A stretch of 32,074 bases of DNA, taken from an uncultured Verrucomicrobiales bacterium (GTDB lineage: Bacteria > Verrucomicrobiota > Verrucomicrobiia > Verrucomicrobiales > Akkermansiaceae). Made by a program: the position numbers and the translations under genes. Of this stretch, positions 15,745-23,642 are shown piece by piece. Each line of letters opens with the position of its first letter. Within the stretch, counting starts at the first letter, position 1. Under the pieces are notes generated by a model, which did not search any database, was not told the DNA's origin, and saw only the letters and a program-made list of their open reading frames with translations. Location: contig CALABM010000192.1 of the NCBI GenBank assembly GCA_937885815.1, positions 1-32,074 on the forward strand, given 5' to 3'.

Positions 15745-17664
15745 TCAATACGCGGAAGCGGCAGCTTTCAGCAAAGCCTCACACTCAGTATGCCCATACC
15801 GCCCCGCCAAGCCCAGCGCTGCATCCCCCTCCGGAGTCTGCTTATGAATATCAAGCGCGTCAGAGTCAAGAAGCAGGCGCAGAACAGAAACCGCCCCGGT
15901 ACTGGCTACATGGTGCAGCAGGGTCCAGCCATGCTCATCCACTCGGTTCACATCCGCCCCGGCATGCAAAAGCAGCCTCAGGCAATCCAGCTTTTCAGCA
16001 AAGGCGGCGGACCACAGAGGGGTCCAGTTCAGCTCATTTGCGGCTTCTAAGCTTGCGCCGGAATATAAGAGCTGACGGAGCACCTTAGCATGCCCGGCAT
16101 TAGCAGCCTCATGCATGGGAGTATTGCCGCCATAGCCGGCCTTCGCCGGGTTTATCCCGGGAGAGAGCAGCAGCATCCCCACAATAGCCTCCTGCCCACA
16201 GGCAGCAGCACGGCACAAAGGAAGCTCACCGCGAATATTGGGCTGGTTCACATCCACATGTCCGGCATTCAACAGCTCACGAACAACGGCCTGTTTATCA
16301 GCATAAGTAGCAGCCCAAAGAGGAGTCCAACCCACAGCATCAGCAGCGTTCACATCCGCGCCGTTGGCTATAAGCTTACGCAGTAACTGCACGTCCCCTT
16401 CTGCTGCAGCGGAGACGACGTCCGCCGGCGTGGCTGGAAGCGGTTCTGCCGGAGGAGGCGTTACAGGCTCCGAAGGAACGGGCGGCAATACCGGCCCCGC
16501 AGGAACAGGGGGCAATACAGGGGCAGGAGGAACAGGCGGTAGCACCGACTCTCTAATCGGCTCAGTCGGAACGGGCAAGACCTCCACCTCAAAAAGCTCT
16601 GTAAACAGCTTCTGCTGCTGAAGCTTAATACAAGCGCCCTTTGCTGCAGCACCCACAGAACGGTACAGATGCACCTTAGTATTAGGAAGTTCCGCAGCAA
16701 TCATTCGTCCGGCTGCAGGAATATCCGCCCCCGGCCCACTCAGGAGAAGCTGCTTAGGTAGCGTGCCTCGAAAATTCGTTCTGACAAAGCGGCGCAAAGC
16801 AGCTCCAGCCTGCTTCATATAAGGAGCAAGCAGCTCCTCATACTCTTCGACCGTACCGGGCACCGTAAGCTTCTTACCTCTCAAACTCAGGCGAATTTCA
16901 GCTTTTCCTTCCGTGAGTAGCTGCTTTCTGAAATCGCGAACATGATTCATGAAACGCGGCCAGGACAGCCCGGTCACTTTGGCCTGAACGGCCATTTTAG
17001 CGAGTAGGTGCATCGCGAGAGCATCATCCAGCTCTTCACAGCCTACAGAACACACATTGAAACAACTCCCCAGCTTACAAGAAGCCAAATCAGGAGTCAC
17101 GGTCACCTGCATACCTTCCAGGGAGCCATCCCCCCAGAATAGCATCACAACATCCTGCGCGACAAAAACCTTGCGCCCGCCGTACATACATACGGACACC
17201 AGCGCCTCAGACTGAGATATGAGCTCTACTGCAGGAAAACCAGCCGCCAGAGCGGCCTCCTTCAAAAGTTGCCGCTGAGCAGCACTGAACGCGGCAGGGC
17301 AAGTCAACATCACGCCGGAAATCTGCCGTCCCTCGGCCAAAGTGGAGCTATTCACCTTACGGAGAATCCATGCAAGATGCTCCCGCACTAAATCAACCGC
17401 TGTATACTCCCCAAGAAGAGGTACCGGGCTCCCCAGTTTCATCTTATATGCACGGCAGTAACCGGCTGGATCCTCAAGGACCAGCTTCTCAGCCTCATCA
17501 CCAAAACATAAGCGTCCGCTCTTCATCAGATAAACAGCAGAGGACGCACAAGCGCCACTACTACTCAGGCGGAAAAAACGCGGTTTCGCCCCCGGAACAA
17601 CCTCAGCGACAATAGATGAGGTTGTTCCGAAATCCACGGCCAGTCTGATATAATCAGCAGACAT
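15745..17664 (-). CDS. Hsp70-like domain, Pro-rich linker and ankyrin repeats, paralogue B, 639 aa
   Basis: The layout is that of paralogue A, in order: an Hsp70-like domain (about 5-350) with phosphate-1 loop AVDFGTTSS (9-17), a strongly altered phosphate-2 region LFWGDGSLEG (175-184), ISQSEALVSVCMYGG (149-163) and an adenosine-like LLLSGPGADIPAAG (306-319). A proline-rich linker (363-412) holds three 9-residue VLPPVPxxP units. About seven ankyrin repeats follow (412-637), e.g. NGADVNAADAVGWTPLWAAT and HAGADVNRVDEHGWTLLHHV. The phosphate-2 loop lacks the DxGGG pattern needed for normal ATP handling, so this copy may bind nucleotide weakly or be a pseudo-ATPase. Shared short segments such as PAGYCRAYKMKLGSP (A: PASYCRAFKLHLGSD) show descent by duplication. 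ATG 17664 is preceded by AT-rich DNA without a convincing -35/-10 pair. First gene of the two-gene unit; function unknown. Confidence 0.85.
   Translation of the reverse strand: MSADYIRLAVDFGTTSSIVAEVVPGAKPRFFRLSSSGACASSAVYLMKSGRLCFGDEAEKLVLEDPAGYCRAYKMKLGSPVPLLGEYTAVDLVREHLAWILRKVNSSTLAEGRQISGVMLTCPAAFSAAQRQLLKEAALAAGFPAVELISQSEALVSVCMYGGRKVFVAQDVVMLFWGDGSLEGMQVTVTPDLASCKLGSCFNVCSVGCEELDDALAMHLLAKMAVQAKVTGLSWPRFMNHVRDFRKQLLTEGKAEIRLSLRGKKLTVPGTVEEYEELLAPYMKQAGAALRRFVRTNFRGTLPKQLLLSGPGADIPAAGRMIAAELPNTKVHLYRSVGAAAKGACIKLQQQKLFTELFEVEVLPVPTEPIRESVLPPVPPAPVLPPVPAGPVLPPVPSEPVTPPPAEPLPATPADVVSAAAEGDVQLLRKLIANGADVNAADAVGWTPLWAATYADKQAVVRELLNAGHVDVNQPNIRGELPLCRAAACGQEAIVGMLLLSPGINPAKAGYGGNTPMHEAANAGHAKVLRQLLYSGASLEAANELNWTPLWSAAFAEKLDCLRLLLHAGADVNRVDEHGWTLLHHVASTGAVSVLRLLLDSDALDIHKQTPEGDAALGLAGRYGHTECEALLKAAASAY
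16465..16545 (-). repeat. Three tandem 27-bp units encoding the VLPPVPxxP linker
   Basis: Three consecutive 9-codon units encode VLPPVPPAP, VLPPVPAGP and VLPPVPSEP (residues 374-400 of paralogue B), followed by the partial VTPPPAEP. In-frame tandem units like this can vary in copy number between strains, which would change linker length. Confidence 0.8.
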
Positions 17665-17713
17665 ATTATCTAATTAATTTGTGAGCAAATCCGTTTAATA
17701 CTAAGCGATTCCC

Positions 17714-17741
17714 AGAAAAAGCACCGGATAAAACTTACCGG
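17714..17741 (-). terminator. Terminator after the small membrane ORF
   Basis: An imperfect hairpin (CCGG at 17724-17727 with 17738-17741, extended by an A/T stem with one bulge) starts 6 nt after the stop of the 17978 ORF. On the minus strand it is followed by TGCTTTTTC. Its position supports the small ORF as a real gene and suggests the Hsp70-ankyrin genes have their own promoter. Confidence 0.55.
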
Positions 17742-17747
17742 CTTCCC

Positions 17748-17978
17748 TTATACCATACGTCTTATCGCGTTGTCAATCATATTCTGAAGACCATATCCCC
17801 CTGCAGCATAAATAGAGAACCAGCCTCTCGAATGATTATGGAACAAAGCGTTGTAGATACCACGCAGCATAAAAACAGCCAAAATGGTCACCAAAAAGGA
17901 AGCTCCAACCTCCGTGCGAATAAGTACAGAAGACATCATCACTATAGCGAAAATAATTATAAACAGAACTACTCTCAT
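17748..17978 (-). CDS. Small hydrophobic membrane protein, 76 aa
   Basis: Not recognised. The N-terminus MRVVLFIIIFAIVMMSSVLI is a strong membrane helix. A second helix (ASFLVTILAVFMLRGIYNAL) follows after a short polar loop, then a more polar C-terminal tail with His and Gly (NHSRGWFSIYAAGGYG). ATG 17978 is the only reasonable start because TAA lies five codons upstream in frame; the leader is A-rich with no clear Shine-Dalgarno sequence. A terminator-like hairpin immediately downstream argues that it is transcribed. An overlapping frame on the same strand (18063-17836) is less protein-like. The ORF sits directly upstream of the Hsp70-ankyrin pair, 83 nt from its start, but any functional link is a guess. 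Confidence 0.45.
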   Translation of the reverse strand: MRVVLFIIIFAIVMMSSVLIRTEVGASFLVTILAVFMLRGIYNALFHNHSRGWFSIYAAGGYGLQNMIDNAIRRMV

Positions 17979-18098
17979 CGTTTTTCTTTTTTAATGCCTT
18001 TTCAGGAGAGCGCCCTAAGTGAGCTATCATATATTCCCCTATCTGCTTAAATAGACACACCACACCCGTTCTTCGTTCATCCTTTCTTCATTCTACAG

Positions 18099-18142
18099 TA
18101 AAAAAACTAACACCGCCTCTCCAGCAATGAGGAAAGGCGGTG
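18099..18142 (-). terminator. Terminator of the carboxynorspermidine dehydrogenase gene
   Basis: An 8-bp outer stem (CACCGCCT at 18111-18118 with 18135-18142). On the minus strand it is followed by TTAGTTTTTTT. It lies 29 nt after the stop at 18172. Confidence 0.85.
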
Positions 18143-18171
18143 CTGTCAATACAGATTGAAACGGCAGAAAA

Positions 18172-19401
18172 TTACTCTGTCACGCGGAGAGCAGCGGCCT
18201 GCTCTTCCGTGAGCTCAATGCACTGCCAAGGAAGCCCGTACTGATTCAGGGCCTCCATGAAGGGATCGGGGTCATTCTGCTCCATGTTGAACACACCCTC
18301 ACCGCTCCAAGTACCGGTCATAATCATGCGGCCACCGATGGCGGCGGGCACGCCGGTCGTGTAAGAAATGGCCTGAGAACCGACCTCGCGGAAGCACTCT
18401 TCGTGGTCGCAGATATTGTAGATGTATACAGCCTTGTACTTACCATCCTTCTTACCCTGAATCACGCAGCCGATGCAGGTGCGGCCGTGAGTGGTCTTAC
18501 CAAGGTCTCCGGGGTTCGGGAGCACAGCCTTGAGGAACTGCAGCGGTACGATTTCCACGCCATTGTACACCACGGGGTCAATGCGGGTCATACCCACATT
18601 CTTCAGCACGGTAAGGTGGTTGATGTAGTTCGGGGAGAAGCTCATCCAGAACTGTGCACGCTTAATGGTGGGAATGTGCTTCACGAGGGACTCCATCTCC
18701 TCGTGGTACATGCGGTAAATCTCGTAAGTCCCCACGCCATCCGGGCAGGTGAACGGCTGGTGCATGCTCATGGCACCGGTCTCGCGGAAGTCACCATCCT
18801 CCCAGTGACGGCAGGGGGCGGACACCTCACGGATGTTGATTTCCGGATTGAAGTTCGTAGCGAAGGCCTGACCATGGTCACCGCCGTTCACGTCAATGAT
18901 GTCAAGGTACTCAATCTCATCAAAGTGGTGCTTGAGAGCCCAAGCGGTGTACACATTGGTCACGCCGGGGTCAAAGCCGGAACCAAGAAGGGCGTAGAGG
19001 CCGGCCTGGCGGAAACGGTCCTGATAGGCCCACTGCCAGCTGTACTCAAACTTAGCCACATCGCGGGGCTCATAATTGGCGGTATCCAGATAGTTCACTC
19101 CGGCCTCAAGGCAAGCGTCCATGAGAGGAAGGTCCTGATAAGGCAGTGCTACATTCAGCACGAGGTCGGGCTGCACTTCCTTGATGAGCGCCACCGTGGC
19201 GGCCACGTCATCAGCATCCACCGCGTGGGTGGTAATCTGCACGCCGCTGCGCGCCAGCACATCGGCCGCAATCGCATCGCACTTGCTCTTGGTACGCGAA
19301 GCCAGATGGATGTTCTTGTAGACATCTGCCATCTGGGCACACTTGTGAGCCACCACATGGCCCACACCACCAGCTCCGATAATGAGTACAGTGTTGTTCA
19401 T
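18172..19401 (-). CDS. Carboxynorspermidine dehydrogenase (saccharopine dehydrogenase family), 409 aa
   Basis: It starts with a classic Rossmann NAD(P) site, VLIIGAGGVGHVVAHKCAQ, from ATG 19401 (MNNTVLIIG). The frame continues to 19458, but the added 19 residues are not family-like. The core includes LVLNVALPYQDLPLMDACLEAGVNYLDTANYE and GLYALLGSGFDPGVTNVYTAWAL, typical of bacterial saccharopine-dehydrogenase-like proteins of the carboxynorspermidine type. These condense aspartate semialdehyde with a diamine or spermidine precursor and reduce the product, giving carboxy(nor)spermidine, the alternative route to triamines in many gut bacteria. The length matches the family (about 400). A decarboxylase partner is not in the window. 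A TTGACT lies about 35 nt upstream, but no well-spaced -10 is apparent. Specific substrate inferred from overall similarity; plain saccharopine reductase is less likely. Confidence 0.85.
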   Translation of the reverse strand: MNNTVLIIGAGGVGHVVAHKCAQMADVYKNIHLASRTKSKCDAIAADVLARSGVQITTHAVDADDVAATVALIKEVQPDLVLNVALPYQDLPLMDACLEAGVNYLDTANYEPRDVAKFEYSWQWAYQDRFRQAGLYALLGSGFDPGVTNVYTAWALKHHFDEIEYLDIIDVNGGDHGQAFATNFNPEINIREVSAPCRHWEDGDFRETGAMSMHQPFTCPDGVGTYEIYRMYHEEMESLVKHIPTIKRAQFWMSFSPNYINHLTVLKNVGMTRIDPVVYNGVEIVPLQFLKAVLPNPGDLGKTTHGRTCIGCVIQGKKDGKYKAVYIYNICDHEECFREVGSQAISYTTGVPAAIGGRMIMTGTWSGEGVFNMEQNDPDPFMEALNQYGLPWQCIELTEEQAAALRVTE

Positions 19402-19483
19402 TGCGCCGCAAGAGTGCACTATAACGGGCAGGAAGTCAATGCGAAAATACTCGCGCAAATAAATAAGTCGGTCATACAGACGC

Positions 19484-19513
19484 AGCAGGGCGACCTAACG
19501 AGGCCGCCCTGCT
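19484..19513. terminator. Hairpin after the aldehyde dehydrogenase gene
   Basis: A 12-bp stem with one G-U pair (19484-19495 with 19502-19513) and a 6-nt loop, 20 nt after the stop at 19533. There is no T tract on either side. Probably a terminator or mRNA 3'-end stem of the four-gene operon. Confidence 0.6.
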
Positions 19514-19532
19514 TTGCAAACACGCTGTTATA

Positions 19533-20897
19533 TCAGCGCAAGAAGAAGCGCAAAAGCTTCTCAGCAAAGGAAGAATAGGGATGGTAGCGCATGGGCAAAT
19601 CCAGCCAATTAGCCTTCGTCAGCACAGACTTGTAGTGCGTGAAGGTATCAAAGCCGGCCTTGCCATGGTAGGAGCCCATTCCGCTGTCACCCACACCGCC
19701 GAACGGCAGACCATGCACAGCAAGGTGAATAATGGTATCATTCACACAGCCACCACCAAAGGAAAGATGGTTCACGAAGCGCTTCTCATTCTTGGAACTG
19801 GTGGTGAAAAGATAGGAAGCCAACGGGCGCGGACGGCTGAGCACGAAGCTTTCAACCTCCTCCCACTTATCCCACGTAAGCATCGGCAGAATCGGCCCGA
19901 AGATTTCCTCCTGCATGCAGGGAGACTCCGGCGTCACATCATCCAGCAGCGTGGGCTCTATACGAAGCGTAGCAGCATCCCCCTTACCGCCGATGACGGC
20001 AGTAGCCCCTTGCATGAGAGACATCAGGCGGTTAAAGTGCTTCTCGTTGATAATATGGGTAAAAGTTTCATCCTGAAGCGGGTTCTCGCCAAGCATGCGC
20101 TTCACCTCCTCACGGTAGGCAGTGATGAACTCCTGCTTGCGGCTGCTGTGAATGAAGAGATAATCCGGGGCCACGCAGGTCTGGCCAGCATTCAGAATCT
20201 TACCGAAGGCGATACGACGGGCAGCCACACGGATATTTGCCGTTTCATCCACTATGCAGGGGCTCTTGCCGCCCAGCTCCAGAGTAACGGGAGTAAGGTG
20301 GCGGGAAGCAGCCTCCATCACCACATGACCCACTACGGGACTTCCGGTGAAGAAGATGTAATCAAACTTCTCCTTCAGCAAGGCACCAATTTCGTTTCGC
20401 CCGCCCAGCACAGTAGTCACATACTCCGGGGGGAAAATACTGCCCAGCATCTCAGCAATCACGGCTGAAGTCGCAGGAGACATGGAAGAGGGCTTCACCA
20501 CAGCGCAGTTACCAGCGGCCAGAGCAGCAGCCAGCGGATCCAGACAGAGCAGAATGGGGTAATTCCACGGGCTCATGACGAGCGTCACGCCATAGGGCTC
20601 CGGCTGCACACGGCAGGTGGACGGGAACTGAGCCAGCGGTGCCATCACCTTCTTGGGGCGGCTCCATTTGCGCAGGTGGCTGATATTTTCACTCAAGCCG
20701 GCCAGCACCATACCGATTTCGGTCATGTAGGTCTCCGTGCCACACTTACCGAGGTCCGCCATCAGCGCCTCAGCAATTCGGGGCTCCCACTCCTTCACTG
20801 CTTTCTTCAGCTTCTTCAGAGCGGCAAGACGAAACTTAACATCGCGCGTGGCGTGCGTGAGGAAAAAAATGCGTTGTTTTTCAACGATATCGTGCAT
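19533..20897 (-). CDS. Aldehyde dehydrogenase, class 3-like, 454 aa
   Basis: NAD(P)-dependent oxidation of an aldehyde to the acid. Visible motifs in order: PWNYPILLCLDPL (cofactor/substrate tunnel), VVKPSSMSPATSAVIAEML, FFTGSPVVGHVV, catalytic Glu in VTLELGGKSPCIV, catalytic Cys in NAGQTCVAPDYL, and the EEIFGPILPML motif. The membrane-anchored class 3 fold (short, about 450 residues, no N-terminal extension) fits. ATG 20897 (MHDIVEKQRIF) begins one nt after the TGA of the alcohol dehydrogenase gene; a longer frame to 20939 would overlap that gene by 41 nt, so the shorter start is chosen. The tight coupling with an iron-type alcohol dehydrogenase suggests consecutive alcohol-to-aldehyde-to-acid steps, or the reverse. 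The substrate is not predictable; the C-terminal basic, aromatic end may associate with membrane. Confidence 0.9.
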   Translation of the reverse strand: MHDIVEKQRIFFLTHATRDVKFRLAALKKLKKAVKEWEPRIAEALMADLGKCGTETYMTEIGMVLAGLSENISHLRKWSRPKKVMAPLAQFPSTCRVQPEPYGVTLVMSPWNYPILLCLDPLAAALAAGNCAVVKPSSMSPATSAVIAEMLGSIFPPEYVTTVLGGRNEIGALLKEKFDYIFFTGSPVVGHVVMEAASRHLTPVTLELGGKSPCIVDETANIRVAARRIAFGKILNAGQTCVAPDYLFIHSSRKQEFITAYREEVKRMLGENPLQDETFTHIINEKHFNRLMSLMQGATAVIGGKGDAATLRIEPTLLDDVTPESPCMQEEIFGPILPMLTWDKWEEVESFVLSRPRPLASYLFTTSSKNEKRFVNHLSFGGGCVNDTIIHLAVHGLPFGGVGDSGMGSYHGKAGFDTFTHYKSVLTKANWLDLPMRYHPYSSFAEKLLRFFLR

Positions 20898-20898
20898 A

Positions 20899-22080
20899 TC
20901 AGTAAGCGGCTTTAAGGATTTCAATGACCTGATTTTCATCAGCCGTACGCGGGTTCACAATGAGGGCGCCGTCATTAATCGCCACCTGTGCCACCTGAGC
21001 AAAAGAATCCGGGCTCACGCCGGCATCCTTCAGAGTCAGCGGAATGCCGCAAATGGCCGCCAGATTACGGCAGAGTTTTACCAATGCCTCAATAGCAGCT
21101 TCAGCTCGCTCGGAAGCAGGCACACTCAGCGCCCCCTCCATCCCCACCAAATAGGGCAAGAGCTCAGCATAGCCAGCGCGGCAATGGCTGAGATTGTAAC
21201 GCATTACGTGCGGGAGCAGAATCGTCATAGCAACTGCATGGGGCACATGGCACACACCACCCAGCGCATGGCCGATAGCATGCACGGCACCTACCATGGA
21301 GTTTGAGAATGCTATACCGGCCATGGTGGAAGCAAGTGCCATGGAGTAGCGAGCCTGCTTATCCTTGCCATTGCGAGTGGCAGTTTCCACATTTTCAGCC
21401 AAAAGGCGGATAGCCGCCGTGGCATAAGCGGAGCTGAGGGGGTTGGCCTGCTGGCAAGTATAAGCCTCGATTGCATGCACCATGGCATCCATACCGGTGC
21501 TCGCAGTTGCCTTCGGGGGGAGGCCGATGGTCATACGCGGGTCAATTACGGCGATATCCGGCTCCACATAAGGTGAAAGGAACTCCATTTTCACGCCGTT
21601 ATCATCATTGCGGATAACAGCCACCCCAGTGCACTCCGAACCGGTACCGGCCGTAGTGGGTACCACGATGAACGGCACGTGGCGGCCGCGCACCAGATTA
21701 TTGAGCCCACTGAGCGAAAGGATATCCTGCTTATTCTGCGAGAGCACGAGGCGCACACCCTTAGCAGTATCAATCACAGAGCCACCGCCCACAGCCACGA
21801 TGGAATCGCAGCCCTGCTCGCGGTAGAAAGAGGCAATTTGATTCACCACGGCCAAGGAAGAATCCACCGGAATATCGGAAAACACGGCGGCGGGACTCAC
21901 CCCTTCGGATTCCATCGCGCAGATAACTGTGGAGAGCGTGCCGATTTTTGTCAGCACAGCGTCGGAGAGCATCAGGGGCTTCTCCGCTCCCATGAGCTCA
22001 AGCTCAATGGCGATGCGCTCCAGAGACAATTCGCCGCAAAGCAACTTCACAGCATTCTGAAATTCAAAATATGGTACCAT
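20899..22080 (-). CDS. Iron-containing alcohol dehydrogenase, 393 aa
   Basis: A type III (metal-dependent) alcohol dehydrogenase. Landmarks: the nucleotide loop DSIVAVGGGSVIDTAKG, VPTTAGTGSECTGVAV, and metal-ligand segments GMDAMVHAIEAY and AVHAIGHALGGVCHVPHA, with His residues spaced as in the family; DP-like Asp residues precede them. Length (about 390) is typical. The ATG at 22080 (MVPYFEF) starts 2 nt after the TGA of the SCP2-like gene; an earlier TTG at 22086 would overlap that gene's end. No Shine-Dalgarno sequence is visible, so translation probably depends on coupling. The next gene is an aldehyde dehydrogenase 1 nt away, supporting a shared alcohol/aldehyde pathway. Metal (Fe or Zn) and substrate are unknown. 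Confidence 0.92.
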   Translation of the reverse strand: MVPYFEFQNAVKLLCGELSLERIAIELELMGAEKPLMLSDAVLTKIGTLSTVICAMESEGVSPAAVFSDIPVDSSLAVVNQIASFYREQGCDSIVAVGGGSVIDTAKGVRLVLSQNKQDILSLSGLNNLVRGRHVPFIVVPTTAGTGSECTGVAVIRNDDNGVKMEFLSPYVEPDIAVIDPRMTIGLPPKATASTGMDAMVHAIEAYTCQQANPLSSAYATAAIRLLAENVETATRNGKDKQARYSMALASTMAGIAFSNSMVGAVHAIGHALGGVCHVPHAVAMTILLPHVMRYNLSHCRAGYAELLPYLVGMEGALSVPASERAEAAIEALVKLCRNLAAICGIPLTLKDAGVSPDSFAQVAQVAINDGALIVNPRTADENQVIEILKAAY

Positions 22081-22082
22081 AA

Positions 22083-22583
22083 TCAACGGGAAAGTTTATA
22101 TTTACATGTCAGGAAGCCCAGCGCAATGCGGGCATAGGCGCGCAGGAAACACACCTCAGTCTCCGGCACATCCGTCATGATGCGCCGCGTGATTACCTTC
22201 GGGAACAAGTAGGATTCCACCAGATTTACCAGACGCGCCAAGCGCATCACATCCGCCACTTCACCGCCCATGGTGAATGCCTGGCGAGCATAGGCCTGAG
22301 AAAGTCCCATCTGCCCGGTGAAAAGTCGGAAAGAAAGGGGCATACTCTTAATGCGCAGCGCGCAGGAAGGCAGCGGCAAATCCGCAAGGCGGTGCAGCTT
22401 TCCATCCTTCCACTGCACATGCAGCACAGGGCCGCCGTGACCGGTGCGGATGCTATAGCTGAGCCCCTCCGGCATGCGGGCGAACTCCTGAGCCACCCGA
22501 CTATCCAGCGCCATCAGCTCCACCAAAGCTGCGTGCACCACACGCAACACAATAGCGACAACAAGAGATTGAATGGTTCTCAT
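22083..22583 (-). CDS. SCP2 sterol-carrier-like protein, 166 aa
   Basis: The central region resembles the SCP2/UbiJ lipid-binding fold: LHVQWKDGKLHRLADL, then a strand-helix part, LRIKSMPLSFRLFTGQMGLSQAYARQAFTMGGEVADVMRLARLVNLVESYLFPKVI, written here in outline only up to its key words FTMGG and LARLVNLVE. The FTMGGEVADVMRLARL segment corresponds to the SCP2 motif GxxxVxGD...a..l. The first 20 residues are moderately hydrophobic (TIQSLVVAIVLRVVHAALVEL) and might be a membrane-associated helix, not a cleavable signal. ATG 22583 is 6 nt after the Sua5 stop, and its own stop is 2 nt before the alcohol dehydrogenase ATG. Such proteins bind fatty acyl or isoprenoid lipids; here a lipid substrate for the dehydrogenases is possible but unproven. 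Confidence 0.6.
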   Translation of the reverse strand: MRTIQSLVVAIVLRVVHAALVELMALDSRVAQEFARMPEGLSYSIRTGHGGPVLHVQWKDGKLHRLADLPLPSCALRIKSMPLSFRLFTGQMGLSQAYARQAFTMGGEVADVMRLARLVNLVESYLFPKVITRRIMTDVPETEVCFLRAYARIALGFLTCKYKLSR

Positions 22584-22589
22584 GCGCGT

Positions 22590-23636
22590 TTACGACTCTT
22601 CGCGTTTGGCGGCGGCCCGGCGCAGGCGGTCCATCATGGCACAGCCAAGCCCCGTCTCCGGCAGCTCTTCCGCCACGATTACCTGCACATTCTCATTCTC
22701 ATCCATGGCGCGCATCACGGCAAACAGGCGCACAGCGGCCTCAGCCAATCTACCGCTACCGGGAGAAAGAGGCATCACCTCAGCCCAGCAATCCTGCTGA
22801 GCCAAGTCAGATTCACCCTCATAGCTAATGAGGCCATAGCTCACACCATCCTCCGGCACAAACTCCTCGCGGGGATTGCAGAGGATAAGAGGCTTACCGG
22901 GGGCATAATGGCTCTTAAGCTGCCCGGGAGCATTCGGCAGGAGCGCCTCAGCGCCCTTCCCCTTGCCGGGCTTAATCACGCGGCAGATACCGCGAAGCTT
23001 CTCGCGCGTGATGGGGCCCTCACGCAGCAAGCGCACCGCGGGCTTCCCCTTCTCATCCACACAGGGCATGAGGATGGTACTCTCCAAGCCCTCGGAACAA
23101 GCACCGGAATCCAACACCAAAGGAATAGAGCCGCCCAGCTCCTTCTGCACAGCTTGAGCGCTCGTGGGGGAAATATGGCCAAAACGGTTAGCACTCGGCG
23201 CCGCAATGGGGTGACCAAGGGCCTTCGCCACACCGCGCATCACCTCATGCGAGGGTACACGACAAGCCACCGTGGGCAAGCCGCTCGTCACAATATCAGG
23301 AATAATCGGCTTGCGCGGCAGAACCAGCGTCAGCGGGCCCGGCCAGAACTCCTTTGCCAGTGTGTCCACAAGCGGCTGAAGCTCTGCAGGCACATCCGTA
23401 TACTCTGCAATATCCTTCGCGCGGGAGAAGTGACAGATAAGCGGGTCAAAACTCGGGCGTCCCTTCACAGCAAAGACATTCGCCACGGCCTCCGTGTTCA
23501 GCGCATCTGCGCCCAGGCCGTACACCGTCTCTGTGGGCAAAGCCACCAAGCCACCTTCTCCAAGTACTGCGGCGGCCTCTTTATACACACTCCGGCAGTC
23601 CTCCAACGGGTCTACCTCGATTACTCGTGTTTCCAT
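22590..23636 (-). CDS. L-threonylcarbamoyladenylate synthase (Sua5/TsaC), 348 aa
   Basis: It makes threonylcarbamoyl-AMP from threonine, bicarbonate and ATP for the t6A modification of tRNA. The YrdC domain shows LPTETVYGLGADALN near the start, FAVKGRPSFDPLICH, WPGPLTLVLPRK, CRVPSHEVMR, PIAAPSANRFGHISPT and a GLESTILMP segment. A second, Sua5-type C-terminal domain follows (about 235-340, from KSHYAPGKPLILCN), so this is the long Sua5 form and not the short TsaC. ATG 23636 is preceded by an almost perfect sigma-70 promoter only 6 nt away, suggesting a leaderless mRNA. It heads a compact operon with an SCP2-like protein and two dehydrogenases that have no obvious link to tRNA modification. Confidence 0.95.
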   Translation of the reverse strand: METRVIEVDPLEDCRSVYKEAAAVLGEGGLVALPTETVYGLGADALNTEAVANVFAVKGRPSFDPLICHFSRAKDIAEYTDVPAELQPLVDTLAKEFWPGPLTLVLPRKPIIPDIVTSGLPTVACRVPSHEVMRGVAKALGHPIAAPSANRFGHISPTSAQAVQKELGGSIPLVLDSGACSEGLESTILMPCVDEKGKPAVRLLREGPITREKLRGICRVIKPGKGKGAEALLPNAPGQLKSHYAPGKPLILCNPREEFVPEDGVSYGLISYEGESDLAQQDCWAEVMPLSPGSGRLAEAAVRLFAVMRAMDENENVQVIVAEELPETGLGCAMMDRLRRAAAKREES

Positions 23637-23642
23637 GCGCCC

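Noticed and set aside
17836..18063. 75-codon minus-strand ORF overlapping the small membrane ORF, with an A AAA AAG slippery-like heptamer
   Set aside because: Considered as an N-terminal part joined by -1 frameshifting, but the membrane ORF is in the +1 frame relative to it, and a stop (TAA) lies just upstream of its ATG in its own frame.
18403..19578. 391-codon open frame on the plus strand opposite carboxynorspermidine dehydrogenase
   Set aside because: Antisense shadow without recognisable motif; the minus-strand gene has full family motifs.
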